From contig OY755042.1 of the NCBI GenBank assembly GCA_963576565.1, positions 14,855,272 through 14,919,271 of the forward strand: a stretch of 64,000 nucleotides of DNA, in the 5' to 3' direction. Shown in pieces: positions 47,063 to 57,900 of the stretch. Within the stretch, counting starts at the first letter, position 1; each line of letters opens with the position of its first letter. The translations under genes and the position numbers were made by a program. Below the pieces are notes generated by a model. It made no database searches and had not been told where the DNA came from. It saw only the letters and a list, made by a program, of their open reading frames with translations. The stretch is from Aspidapion aeneum (taxonomy: Eukaryota; Arthropoda; Insecta; Coleoptera; Brentidae).

Positions 47063-47351
47063 TATTTTAAAGAAATAGAGAGGCGACAAACCCTTTAACG
47101 TCAAATTTATTTAACTCAAAATCAAAGAATGAAAATATCGGTCCTGTATACTCTAGCGATGTTTAGAGAGAGAGACGCACCTTCTGTCCTTGTTAAATCA
47201 TCAGCGTCGGAAAATAGAAATAAACGATTTAAAAAAAAACCTATACAGGGGTTGCGGACAAACGCGTTTCTTTATATGTTGCATGATGATTGAAGTCACT
47301 CACCGCTGCCAATATAAATTATTTTAGTTAAACGTTAATGAACTTGGCAAG

Positions 47352-47566
47352 AAAAAAACATTACCAAAAAATGTTAATAGCAGTGAGTTTGATGGGTTTG
47401 TCTCGTCTCTTTTTGTAAAAATATTTTATATATACAGGGTCTCTAACCGATACCACAGAACAAACGTCAGACCTAGACCTATATATGAAATATTTTAACA
47501 AAAGAAATACGCTATAAACCCATAAAGTCACTGCTAATAACATTTTTTGGTTATGTTTCTTTCTTG
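47352..47566. repeat. Palindromic element with about 80-bp arms
   Basis: aagaaaaaaacattacc onward (47352-47430) is inverted at 47485-47566 (ending ggttatgtttctttctt). Lies inside the outer element. Confidence 0.65.
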
Positions 47567-48475
47567 CAGAGCTGTCACAAGTACATTATGAAAGTATTTC
47601 AAGTACAAGTGCCAAGTACATTAAGATTTGTAAAAGTACTGAAGTGCCAAGTACAATTTCTTTTCAAATTTACTTCAAGTACCAAGTCCTTTACTTTTAC
47701 AATAATAGTACAGTACAGTCGCGATTATCCGAAATAATGTGGACCAAAGTAATTTCGGATAACCGAAATTTCGTTTAATCCGATTTTTTTTTTGGAAAAT
47801 AGAAGTTTAGGATGCGTATATCATTAGATCGACTTAAAACATTTGTAACACTCTGTCGGCTAACTAAAACAATTCGCATTTTAGACCGTCGTATTACCGT
47901 GAAACCCCGAGGGGAACCACCTATTTTTTTTTTAAATTGTGGATCCCAGACGCATTTCGTATAATGCGAATTTTTTCGTTTAATCGGGATTTTTGTTTTC
48001 AAAGGTTGTTTCGGATAAACCGGATTTCGAAAAATCGCGATTCGGATAATCGGGATTGTACTCTACTTCAAGTACTTTTAATATGTCAAAAAACGAAAAA
48101 AATTTAAAAAAACTAAAAAAATGCCAAAAATATCAAAAAAAAGTGCCAAAAATTTTAAAAAATTTCAAAAAAGTAAAAAATGTCAAAAAACTTCAAAAAA
48201 TATCTACATTGTACTTCAAGAATATTGAATGTACTTGAAGTACTTTGAATGTACTTGAAGTACTTTGAATGTACTTGTAGTACTTTGAATGTACTTGAAG
48301 TACTTATAATGTACTTGAAGTAGTTTACTTGACAAAATCAAGTACATTTCCAAGTACATTGTTACTAGTACCAAGTAAGTACTTCAAGTACCAAGTACAA
48401 ATAGCGGATTGTAGATGTACTTCAAGTACTTGAAGTACAATTTTAAGTACTGTACTTGAAGTACCTAACAGCTTG
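47567..48475. mobile_element. hAT-like element rich in aagtacttgaagtac words
   Basis: Starts CAGAGCTGTCACAAGTAC and ends ...GTACCTAACAGCTTG, an imperfect hAT-style terminal inverted repeat. Almost the whole body is built from tacttgaagtac and tactttgaatg words, including a clear tandem run at 48228-48330. No transposase. Confidence 0.5.
47712..48062. mobile_element. pogo/Tigger-like MITE
   Basis: The ends AGTACAGTCGCGATTATCCG and TCGGATAATCGGGATTGTACT are inverted repeats typical of pogo-type transposons (gattatccgaa core). A second inner pair, atttcggataaccgaaattt, lies at the left. Nested in the hAT-like element. No coding sequence. Confidence 0.7.
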
Positions 48476-48759
48476 TTGCCAAGTTCATTAGCGTTTCACT
48501 AAAATAATTTAAATTGTCAGCGGTCAGTGACATCAATCATCATGCAACATGATAAAAATATCGTTTATTTTTATTTTCCGAGGCTTATGAATTAACAAGG
48601 ACATCTAAACATCGCTAGAGTATAGAGGACCGATATTTTCATCCTTTGATTTTGACTGCAATAAATATGATTTTGAAGAGTTTGTCGCGTCTCTATTTAT
48701 TTAAGCATCTTTAAAATATGTCATACATACAGGGTCTCGAGTCAGACCCAATCACAATT

Positions 48760-51700
48760 AATGGGTAAGCAAACATCAAACACAAACGAAAATAAAATAG
48801 TCAGGAACATAAACAATTGACAGAATAATTAGTAGGTATACTATGGTCAGGAGTTAAATATTACAACAAACAAATAACTATTTAAAGACAAATCTAAAAT
48901 ACAAAGTAATGTTAATAACAAAAAATAATATTTATGATCTGCCACTACCAATTACAATACATAATTATTGAAGCTGTAGATATTTAACTAATATTCTAAT
49001 TAGTTTATAGCTGCTCAATAAGTTTTTTAAACGCTCTAATCGATAATGTTTCAATCTATATTAGATGTGCATCGAAGAAATTATTTTTTTGATGAAGTTG
49101 GTGAGGTTTTCTATAAATTTGTACGTGGATAAGTTAGAAAAAAGTGCAACTGTTTGTAAAATTAATGCGATGTAGAGCAAAACTACTTTTCGCGCCACAA
49201 TTTCTAGACAGTTAATCTGATCTTTTAGGATTTTTATGCCTTGTCTAGATAGTTAAGCGGCTTAGGGCATTTCGACTGCACGTAAATGATGATGGTTGCC
49301 AAGCTATATTTTTTAAACTTTACGCCTGCGCACTATGGTCCGAGGGATCAATATTTTGGCCAAAAATAGACTTTTGCAGTTAAACTCTCTAATCACTTAA
49401 ACGCAAATCAATAAAAAAGTCTGAATTGCTAATATACAATTAAAAATAATTTTTATTACCCCCCCACTCTTGCCACCACCATGTTCGTGATTTATACTGC
49501 CTAAAAGCCCTTTAAAAAAGTGTATTATTTTTAATGTGGTCTGCAAATTACACAGCCTCACAAAAAATTATAAGTTGCATAACTCAGAGGTAACTAAAAT
49601 CCAGTTCCCCAAAAAAAACTGTTTCAATTATCGAACTTGCCCCTATTAGCCCCTGGGGGGGGGGGTAAAATTTGATCTATTCTATATATTCTTAAGTATG
49701 TTGGTCCGCAGAACTAAAATTTAAAGATTAAAAATTTTGTAACCATTCAGTAACCCAATCCCCCCTTTTACCCCGGTAAGACTGGGGGTCAAATCTTTAC
49801 TTTATCAATGGACATAAACAGTTTATCATGAAAATATTTCTATTTGCTAAATTCAACGAACACAATAAAAAAAAATTATTCACTCAATTATCCCCTAAGT
49901 CACCCTTAGCACAAAGGCGTATCCGGGGGGGTGAGAAGGGCAGCTGTTGAGCTGTCCCCCATTTAAAAGGTTTTTTAGAATCGGACACTAAAATTCAATT
50001 AAAACATGAAATCCCCCCCACTCTAAATTAAGAAGGCCATGGAATTCAGAAACCTGCCCCCCCTTCTTTTTTGGGTTGGATACGACCTTGCCCCAGCAAC
50101 CCTTTTTCCTCCCTAAGAGGAGAAGCCGTAGACACTAAAATAAAAATTCATATAGAAGTTTAGTAGTGCCTATAGTAGGTTCCATACAAAATTTATTTAT
50201 AGACACCCACTGTTTTTCTTGTTCTGGTTGGATTCAGCGAATAACTAATATTGCATTAAAAACTTAATGTTCCTAAAAAGTGAAGTTTTTACCTCCACAT
50301 ACAGGGTGAAAAAGAGAGAATGAATCCGATGAATCATTTAAATTGAGGATAAATTTATATTGATCATCATATTTTAGTTTGGGGGGTAATAGGAGCAAGT
50401 TAAATAATAAAAATCTATTTTTTTTGTTTCACCACTCTAATAATTTTTAACCTAGATAACCCCCCACCATTCTAAATTGTTCTTTTCCTCCCCCAGTAAA
50501 AATTATTCTGTATTTGAATTTAGATGCTCCAAATATCCCAAAACCGATGTTAAATTTTCTACTAATTTCCTTTCTATTTTGGCGGCCATCTTGAATTTTT
50601 CCCTTGTTTTTTAAAGCTCATTGCTAAGACAGAAGTTTTGACATCTATAATTCATTTTGCTTCTTTAAAGGTACTTTGCTCATTACTATCTATATAGAAG
50701 AAACACAGAAACACAAATTAAAATGCACTAGAATAGGCACTTTGTGTCTATCAGAATATGTACGGTCAGGTTTAATAACGAATTTGGAGACTATCGCACC
50801 TTTTCGCACCAACAGTGTATGTACTCCGGAAAGTACATATCAAGACGAAAATATTTTTACAAAAATTAATATGAAAGTTCGTGAAAGCTTTTTTGTCAGT
50901 CCAAAAAAAAAATTCATACCCTTCTGGCACAATTTTTGTATCATTGGTATTTAAAGAATAAGTTTAAAATCCCTGTGACTAAAATTATCAAAAAATTATC
51001 CACTTACCTTTGATTAAAAAAGCCATTTTTAACATTTTTTATAACTCTTCGCACTTCTTAGAAATAGCACATTAAAGTTAGTGAAAAATAATGAACAATA
51101 AAAAAACAATTGCTGTTTGTCAGGAAATGTTAAATTCAAACAACGATATTTCGAAGCCTGCTTTGGCAATGAAGCCAACTATGCTGGAATTTTAAGGTAC
51201 CATTATTTAGCTTTAAAAAATATGTAACCAAACATTTTTATTGTTAAGTTAGTTTTTGCTATTTTTGGCCAAAATATTGGGGTTTCAGACTAAAGTGCTG
51301 CGTCGCAATTTTTTAATTATTTTTTCTGGTAGTTTTTATATTGCAATTGGGCCATCTCACAACCTTTTCTGTAGTAGTATTTTTCGCATTCTATATGTAT
51401 TAAGCCTGGGCCATAGGCTCCCACAAAATGGCCTTGCTTGTTACGCCCCTGAGTTGATGGGTGAGTGAAAAAGCAAGCGCGTATCTAGGAGGGGACCACC
51501 ATGAAATTCGAATATATTATGAATTTGACTTAAGAAGGCAAAGAAATTCAGAATATTAGCAATATTCTATTTTTTTTGACAAATCATTATATAATGTCGG
51601 ACAAGAATAGTAGTTTAAAGACCTCTATAAACTTAGCATTACCACTTAAGAATTGGATATTCGCAATATATGCATTAATTGTCGTAAATTTGTCGTAAAT

Positions 51701-52680
51701 TTGTCGTGAAAGAACAAAATTTGTCGCGCCACCCGTTTTCCTGAAAAGGGTATGTAATGCTAAGTTGAGTCTCAACTTAGGATTACCACCCCAGAAAAAA
51801 ATAAAATTTTCAAAAACTAATAAATGCATTAATTGTCGTGAACTTGTCGTAAATTTGTCGTAAAAGAATAACAATTTTCGCGTCATCCGTTTTCCCGAAA
51901 ACAGGGAGTGAGCAATTTTGAGATTTCTCAGTCAAATCTTAGTGATCTTTAAGCTTTTTCACAAAACTTACAAAGATGTAGGTGATGTAACGTGTCATTT
52001 TTACGTTTAAGACAACGTTACATATTTGTTTATTTAGGTAAATAATCAAGGCTCTTTGATTCGTCTTTCTGTACACAAGTAAGGGTATTTTATAGAGCTA
52101 GGTTTGGAGGTTATATAGGGTCTAGGAAGTTACCTTAAAAGGAGGCATTCCATCGAATTACTGTGGACACTACGCACACCGCATTATCTGGACATCGTAA
52201 TTGGAATTTAAGATCACAGGCTTCGGGAAAATCACATAAAAATTTTGATTGTTTTGTTTTTATCTGTGGAATTTTGTGATTCTCTTGACGTTCATAAAGT
52301 TAAACAGCTGTTATGCTGGGGAATGGCGGCGTTGCCGCATCACAAATGGTTTCAGTAACAGGAAGGAAACATTTAGATGAACATTTCATTCCCTTACGTT
52401 TATTTCGAGGATATTGGGACAATCCGAACCTCATATCCTTCACGGATTAACTAGTTTTGATAGTACAAAAACATATTTGGGTCGACCAGGAACAACCGAG
52501 GCTCCGCCACTTTGATATCTTTATTAATTTAATAGGGAAAGGATAAAATAAATACGAGTTATGCACTTTTGTAAATGGGAGATAAACGAGGGATAAAAAC
52601 CAGGACTAAAAGAATAAACGAAATCGTGTGAGTTAACATCTGAACACTCTTGTGCCTTTAAGCAATAGTTCAGTGTGTAT
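48760..52680. other. Intergenic stretch, no gene recognised
   Basis: Mostly AT-rich, with homopolymer C/G runs (49660, 49690-49800, 50030). Copy 2 exons 5-6 were looked for here and not found. A direct duplication lies at 51650-51905 (atgcattaattgtcgt...aatttgtcg, about 170 bp apart). Confidence 0.5.
51650..51905. repeat. Direct repeat of about 80 bp, spaced about 170 bp
   Basis: tgcattaattgtcgt(a/g)aa...tttgtcgtaaaattgtcgcg-like sequence with ccgttttcc occurs near 51656-51735 and 51826-51900. Confidence 0.65.
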
Positions 52681-52689
52681 TTTTGGGTT

Positions 52690-53790
52690 CAGGTTCAGAA
52701 ACAACTTTATTACTGTAGAAATGTTTTACAAAAATGGCGTCAAACCTTATGAATCTTAGAGAAAGCATATATAAAGAGCAAAGGAAACTTGTGACTAAAA
52801 CTGTAGCTAAAATACAACTAAATTCTACACTGAGTATAGCTTTACTCATATGGGAATTGGTTGAGTGTTCGAATATTCCTGGGTTTGCTGCATGCCCTGA
52901 TCTCCAGTAATTGATTTTACAGTTGATGGTTTCAATGCTGAGCTTCTTCTAGTCCGTCGGGTTATTCTTCTTCTACTTGATATGTTGGTGGGGGTCCGGT
53001 AGGCAAATGTTCGGTCAAATGTATGGAGGGTGTCTCGACGTCCTTGTTATAAAAATTTCAACCGTGGAAATAGATCCGACAACACCTCAAGGTTTGTTTT
53101 ACGTACTTCCTATCCCCTTGGTCGGTGCTGCCCCCTATATACCTGTATAGGACTATCGCTGTATCTCCTCATTGGTTACTTTGAAAACCCCGGGTTTTTC
53201 TTCCAGGCTTGCCACTGAATGTAGAGATTTATTTTTGGCGGAAAAGTTTTTTATAAATAGGTTTGCATCCTTTATTTGAATTTCACCGGGAAGATTAGGT
53301 TGGTACTATTGCGTTTTACCGTCCCCACTCCCCACCAAATTTACAAAACGGTTTCCGGCCACTGCATTATTCTGGTATTCTCGACTAAGTGCTTTGTCTC
53401 TCTTTGCTAACAAATTTGGTTGGGTCGGCAACAGGCTCTGGGATCGCCATTGTTTTTGGTTTTGGCACTGCAGCGAATTGTAGGAGATATCCCAGAGACT
53501 GTGAGGAGTGAGCCGTCGTGTTTTAGGCGTAATCGAAAGTGACGCTCGCACCCTTTTGAGGGGAATTTGAGTCGGCCCACGCCATTTTGTACGGGGAAAG
53601 AGCAGCGCCCTGTCAATTCCAGCGACGGGACAGTTGGGCTGGACGCTGGTGGGAAGCCGGACGGGCCAGTTATAACCCTGAGAAAGGGTTTTACGCTCGG
53701 GGCAAGGAACCATCAACACTTGAGACCATGTGCTGCCCTAGCGTGATGTGCTAAGCGGCAGTAGGGGAGGCGCGGGCAAGCCGGAACAGC
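52690..53790. other. Region with GC-rich block, unknown
   Basis: 53290-53790 is GC-rich compared with all neighbours and is open on the - strand for 137 codons (53306-53719) with no recognised domain. A 58-codon + frame at 52734-52910 follows a good aaaATGG context. The antisense of 52680-52710 contains AATAAA and resembles an LTR 3' region. None could be assigned. Confidence 0.3.
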
Positions 53791-53794
53791 AGGA

Positions 53795-54955
53795 GTATGT
53801 TGGGAAACCTACAACACTTCCAGGTTTACCAAATAAACACCAATAATTATTAAATAATTCAAGGACTCAGGTAGGAGCGAGCCTTAACTATAATTTTTTT
53901 TCTCATATATAAATTTTTAATATAACTTAGACGTAATCTTTTCATATATAAGTTTCACAGTATAATTTCAACATTTCTTGTAAACGCAAGATAAGGTATG
54001 ACGTCATAACCACAATTTTGCGGCGTATTTACTAAGTTTTCCTTCATTTCATTTATTTAAGACAATTTCTCTTGTGAAATTTGGATTGTCTTGCTACTTA
54101 GGCCCTGACTTGTTCCACTACATTTCATCTATTTTTTTTCCTATTTCATGTTTTTGGTAATACTCCAGTTTTACCTTTTAAAATAAACAAGATGAACTAA
54201 TTTTTCTTGTGTTATTTGTACAACCTGATGACCAACTTTGCGGAGACAAAAGAGAGATGAGATTATATTTTTTTTTTAGCGGTTTCGTTACATTGTTCTA
54301 CTTCATGGGGTGGATCTCGGACTGGGTTGCTGTCTGTCTCATTCTACCCAATGTAGAATGATGACAGCAGATATTTGGTCTAGATCTCCCCTATGACAGA
54401 ATAATTTTGGAAGTATATTTATTTTTTTTTAATCATTTATACAACTGAGTCTCACACTACTGACTCAGATGTAGGTACACTATGGCCTGTTAAAGGACTC
54501 CATCTACCTGCAAAGTGCTTCTAGTTTTGTCATCTTAATTCAATCTTTTAGAGTTTTATTCTGTTTATTTTTTTTTTGGCTTTTTAATTACACAAATATT
54601 CTGGAAGCCTCGGAAGTATAGAATTTCATTGTTTGGCTACAACGTTTGGGTTGAACTGTATTTTATTTAAGATCTTCTTTGTAAAACATTGGTATTAAAT
54701 AATGTGGCGCACTTAAAGTTTTCTTATTTCTGAACCCCCCCTTCTCCACTGTATAAAAGTTACCGGGCATATCAATGTTTTACCTAGCTGGAAAATACAG
54801 TTCTACTTCCAGATATTTGTTTAATTATTCAATGGTTTTGTTGTGGCACAAAATGGCGGCAACGTCTTCAAGCTGCCACAAATGTCACACAACGCATTTT
54901 AATAGGCCACAAATTGGCGCCCAAATTATTTTTTTAACTTTTTTTAAGGCCACAA
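53795..54955 (+). repeat. Candidate 5' LTR of the Ty3/gypsy element
   Basis: Starts TGTTGGGAAACC and ends ...GGCCACA just before the primer site. TATAAAAG lies at about 54749-54756, giving a U3 of about 950 bp and a short R-U5. The 3' LTR is outside the window, so the borders are inferred from the TG/CA convention and the primer site only. Confidence 0.4.
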
Positions 54956-54957
54956 AT

Positions 54958-54972
54958 TGGCGCCCAACGTGG
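54958..54972 (+). other. Primer-binding site, tRNA-Lys type
   Basis: TGGCGCCCAACGTGG is complementary to the 3' end of tRNA-Lys, the primer of many gypsy-type elements and several retroviruses. A partial duplicate (ggccacaaattggcgcccaa) sits 43 bp upstream at 54905-54924. Confidence 0.75.
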
Positions 54973-57900
54973 TTTTTGGCTAGTTTTTTAACATCTGATG
55001 TAATTTTTTATTGTTTTTTTTGATTTGAAAAGAAAAAGAAATTTTTTTTTGAATTTTCTGAAAATTTTCTAAAACATAAAATTTTTGTGGTACAGCCAAA
55101 GCCAGGTTAAAGGCTTTCAGTGGCTGTGGGTGGTTTTGACACTCAATCATTTTTTTTTCATAAAAAACAAGATCATTGGTTTTTGGAAATAACATTTTTT
55201 TAAATATTTTTTTAGTAGTATTTGAACGTTGATTTGGAACTCGGTTTGTTGTTTTAGTAATCCTCTTAGTTTTTTGTTAGCTTATCTTCACACGTTTTTT
55301 TTCTTGGAAAATAAAATATTCATTTTTATTTATTAAGGAAGATTAAGTGGAAAAAAACATAGGAGTTTTTATTCAGCAGCGTCCAAATCATGTTCTTAAT
55401 TCTTTAAAGTTTTTGTAGGAAAAACTTGTTTTAATTTTTTTTTAAGAAAAATAAATACGACAATGTAAATTTACTTCAATTTTATTTAATTTATAGGTGG
55501 ATGGATTTCCAGACATGGTCTTTTTATGTTTTAAATATATGACATAGGTAGTGTGTTTTTTCTAACAATTTTTTTTGCAGGTTCATTTATTTATATGTTA
55601 TTATTTCCTGCTTGTGATAAGATAGAAATTGTTTCACCGATTATTTTTTAGTGCAGTCAATTTATTTAGGTCAACAAGTTATTTTTTTTTGGTGATTTTA
55701 ATTTTTGTGGGATATCACCACTTGGTATTTGGAATATTTTTACAGGGTTTCACACAAATTTTTCTTGGCTAGGTTGTTTTAGGGTAAATATAGCTTAACA
55801 GCTGGTAGCTTTGTTTAGTTGAAAGTATTAATTAGTAATAAAGGAAAAGGAAAATGAGTTTATTTTGCTTTGTCATTTTCTTTTCTTGTTTTTTTGGTGG
55901 TAACTGTTGGATGACAATTAAGATCTTACGTCACTCAGTTACATCGGGTCAGAGGAGGGTACACTACTAGTGTCGTCTCGGGAGGTTAGGAAACACAAGG
56001 CTAAAACCCCTAGAGTGACACCTTGGCTGAAGATCAATGCCAAAAGTCCAGTTGACATTTTTTTTTTTGGGGTATTTTTTTTTGGAGCAGTTTTTTAGGT
56101 CTTTGGTTGCCAGTTTAGTTGTCTAGTTGTGTTTTTGTGACTGGTCAATTTTTTTTGGTAGAAAATACAGCGTTGGGCTTTGGAGTGCATTTTTTAAAAA
56201 TGACCTACGGGTATTTCTATCAATTAAAGTTTTCTGGTACACATTTATTTTTTTTCTGTATTTTTTTCTGCGTTCAGGTCATAGCTTGGTCATGGCCATT
56301 GGAGAGCAAACATTTATGTTTGAGCCTTGAGAAGTTTTGCCTGCTCCAGATTGAATACAGAGAAAATGAATTTGAAGCCCAACTAGATATAATACCACAA
56401 AAGAAATGTTTAACTGAGACAGATATAGATATAAGTTTTTTTGATTTTTTTTAGTTCATTTGTAGAGTTCATTTGTAAAGTTCAGTAATTTTTTTAAGTA
56501 ATGTCATTGTGAGGCCGTGAAATTGGTCAGTGAATTTAAGAGAGACTTTCAACTAAATATAAATGCTAGGCGGGGGTAATTGGTAAAAATATTTCCAAAA
56601 TTTTACTTTTTTTTGAATAATTTAATTTTTCGTAAAAAATTATTTCCTTTCTGTTAACATAACTTCTCGAATTCTTGTTTTGGTCAAAACGGTTTGTATA
56701 GTGGTCGTAGTTTTAAAGGGTGACCAGACAGGTTATATTTTTTTTAGGGGACCAAACGGGAATTTCTTGAGTTACAAAAAGGTGAACTTTTTTTTTGTCT
56801 TAGTTGATCAGGCAGGAATAAATAAATCTTTTTACTCCCGAATCATAATTTTAAATAACAAGATTTATTGGTTAAGTGTTTGGGTCTTATAGAAAAAAAA
56901 ACGTTTTGTTTTTGGAGGATACTGGTATGAGATGAAATTATTTTAATTTCATGCCAAATGTTGTTTGACGGCAGATATGCTAGTCTTCAGTTTTTTTGTT
57001 AGTTTGCAGTTCAGGACAGTGGCGTGTACTTAAAGGGGCCTTACATCTGCGCCCATTGTACAGCAACTTCCAACATACTTGCTTAGTTTTCACTTAATCT
57101 TCGTTTTGTTGCTTCTGAAATTAAAGCGTTATGTTGGATAACGATGGATGGTGTTAGACTGAAAAAGTACCTAGGTATTTAGGGATGAAAACTTGGAAGT
57201 TGTGGACAATTGGGAAATAATTTTTTTTTATTTCATTTTTTCTTTAATTTTAAAATAGTTTCATACTGGTGACCTCAAATAATGAAGCAAATTTTTAAAT
57301 TAAAATACACTGTTGTGGAATAAATGGGAAAGTGTTCAGGTTAAACAATAAATTTAAGATCTTTGATTTTTGGAAAAGATTTCAACCTAAAAATAAATTT
57401 AAAAACAATAGGTTTTCTTTGATGCGACTAAACAATGAAGAGGGCATATATTTTTTTTTGTTATGCATAATATGATAGTAGTACCTTTTGTATTGCAATA
57501 ATTAGGGGTTTTCCTCCCGCGAGCTGGGTGGAAATGGAAGAAATGTTTGGTTCGGAGTGTAGAAATCGAGGAACGAGGACTTCCTGCTAATCTTTTTAGG
57601 ATTTCGCAACTTCGGTTTTCGCTAAATTAAAATACATCCAAATTTGGCCTACAGGCTGAATCTCGCATTTTCCAGGACCTTGCAGATTCGCGGAGAAAGA
57701 CAATTTTTGTGATCTGTTTAGTTATGATAGGAATTAAAATAGTAACATGCACATGAGGGAACTAGATATATTTAGGTTAAAAAGTAGTAAGAACACTGAT
57801 CTGAACAATTTTCCATAATAGTGTCCTATTTTCACAGGGTGCTTCAAAATATCTTCACCCTTTCTTTGAAATAAGATATTGTTTCGCCTGTGGGTGTTTG

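Larger units (their letters stand above)
44343..48738. mobile_element. Outer foldback element 'gagaccctgtatg', split by other insertions
   Basis: The first 22 bases (gagaccctgtatgtatgaca...) are an exact reverse complement of 48717-48738. The left arm continues at 47065-47350 after the insertion at 44365-47062, and the right arm is about 48473-48738 (cgacaaac/gtttgtcgcg, gaacttggcaag/ttgccaagttc). The interior holds an 85-bp-armed palindrome (47352-47566) and an hAT-like element. Confidence 0.75.

Noticed and set aside
50676..50954. 92-codon plus frame
   Set aside because: Checked as a possible exon 5/6 of VWC copy 2; no Cys pattern or acceptor/donor match.
52734..52910. 58-codon plus frame in good start context
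   Set aside because: Too short, no domain, no supporting splice or neighbouring coding sequence.
53290..53790. Ribosomal RNA fragment
   Set aside because: Composition and a few words suggested it, but I could not match a continuous rRNA stretch from memory.
56119..56454. 111-codon frame in the gypsy leader
   Set aside because: Hydrophobic T-run translation; no retroviral-type or other domain, and not conserved in any second copy here.
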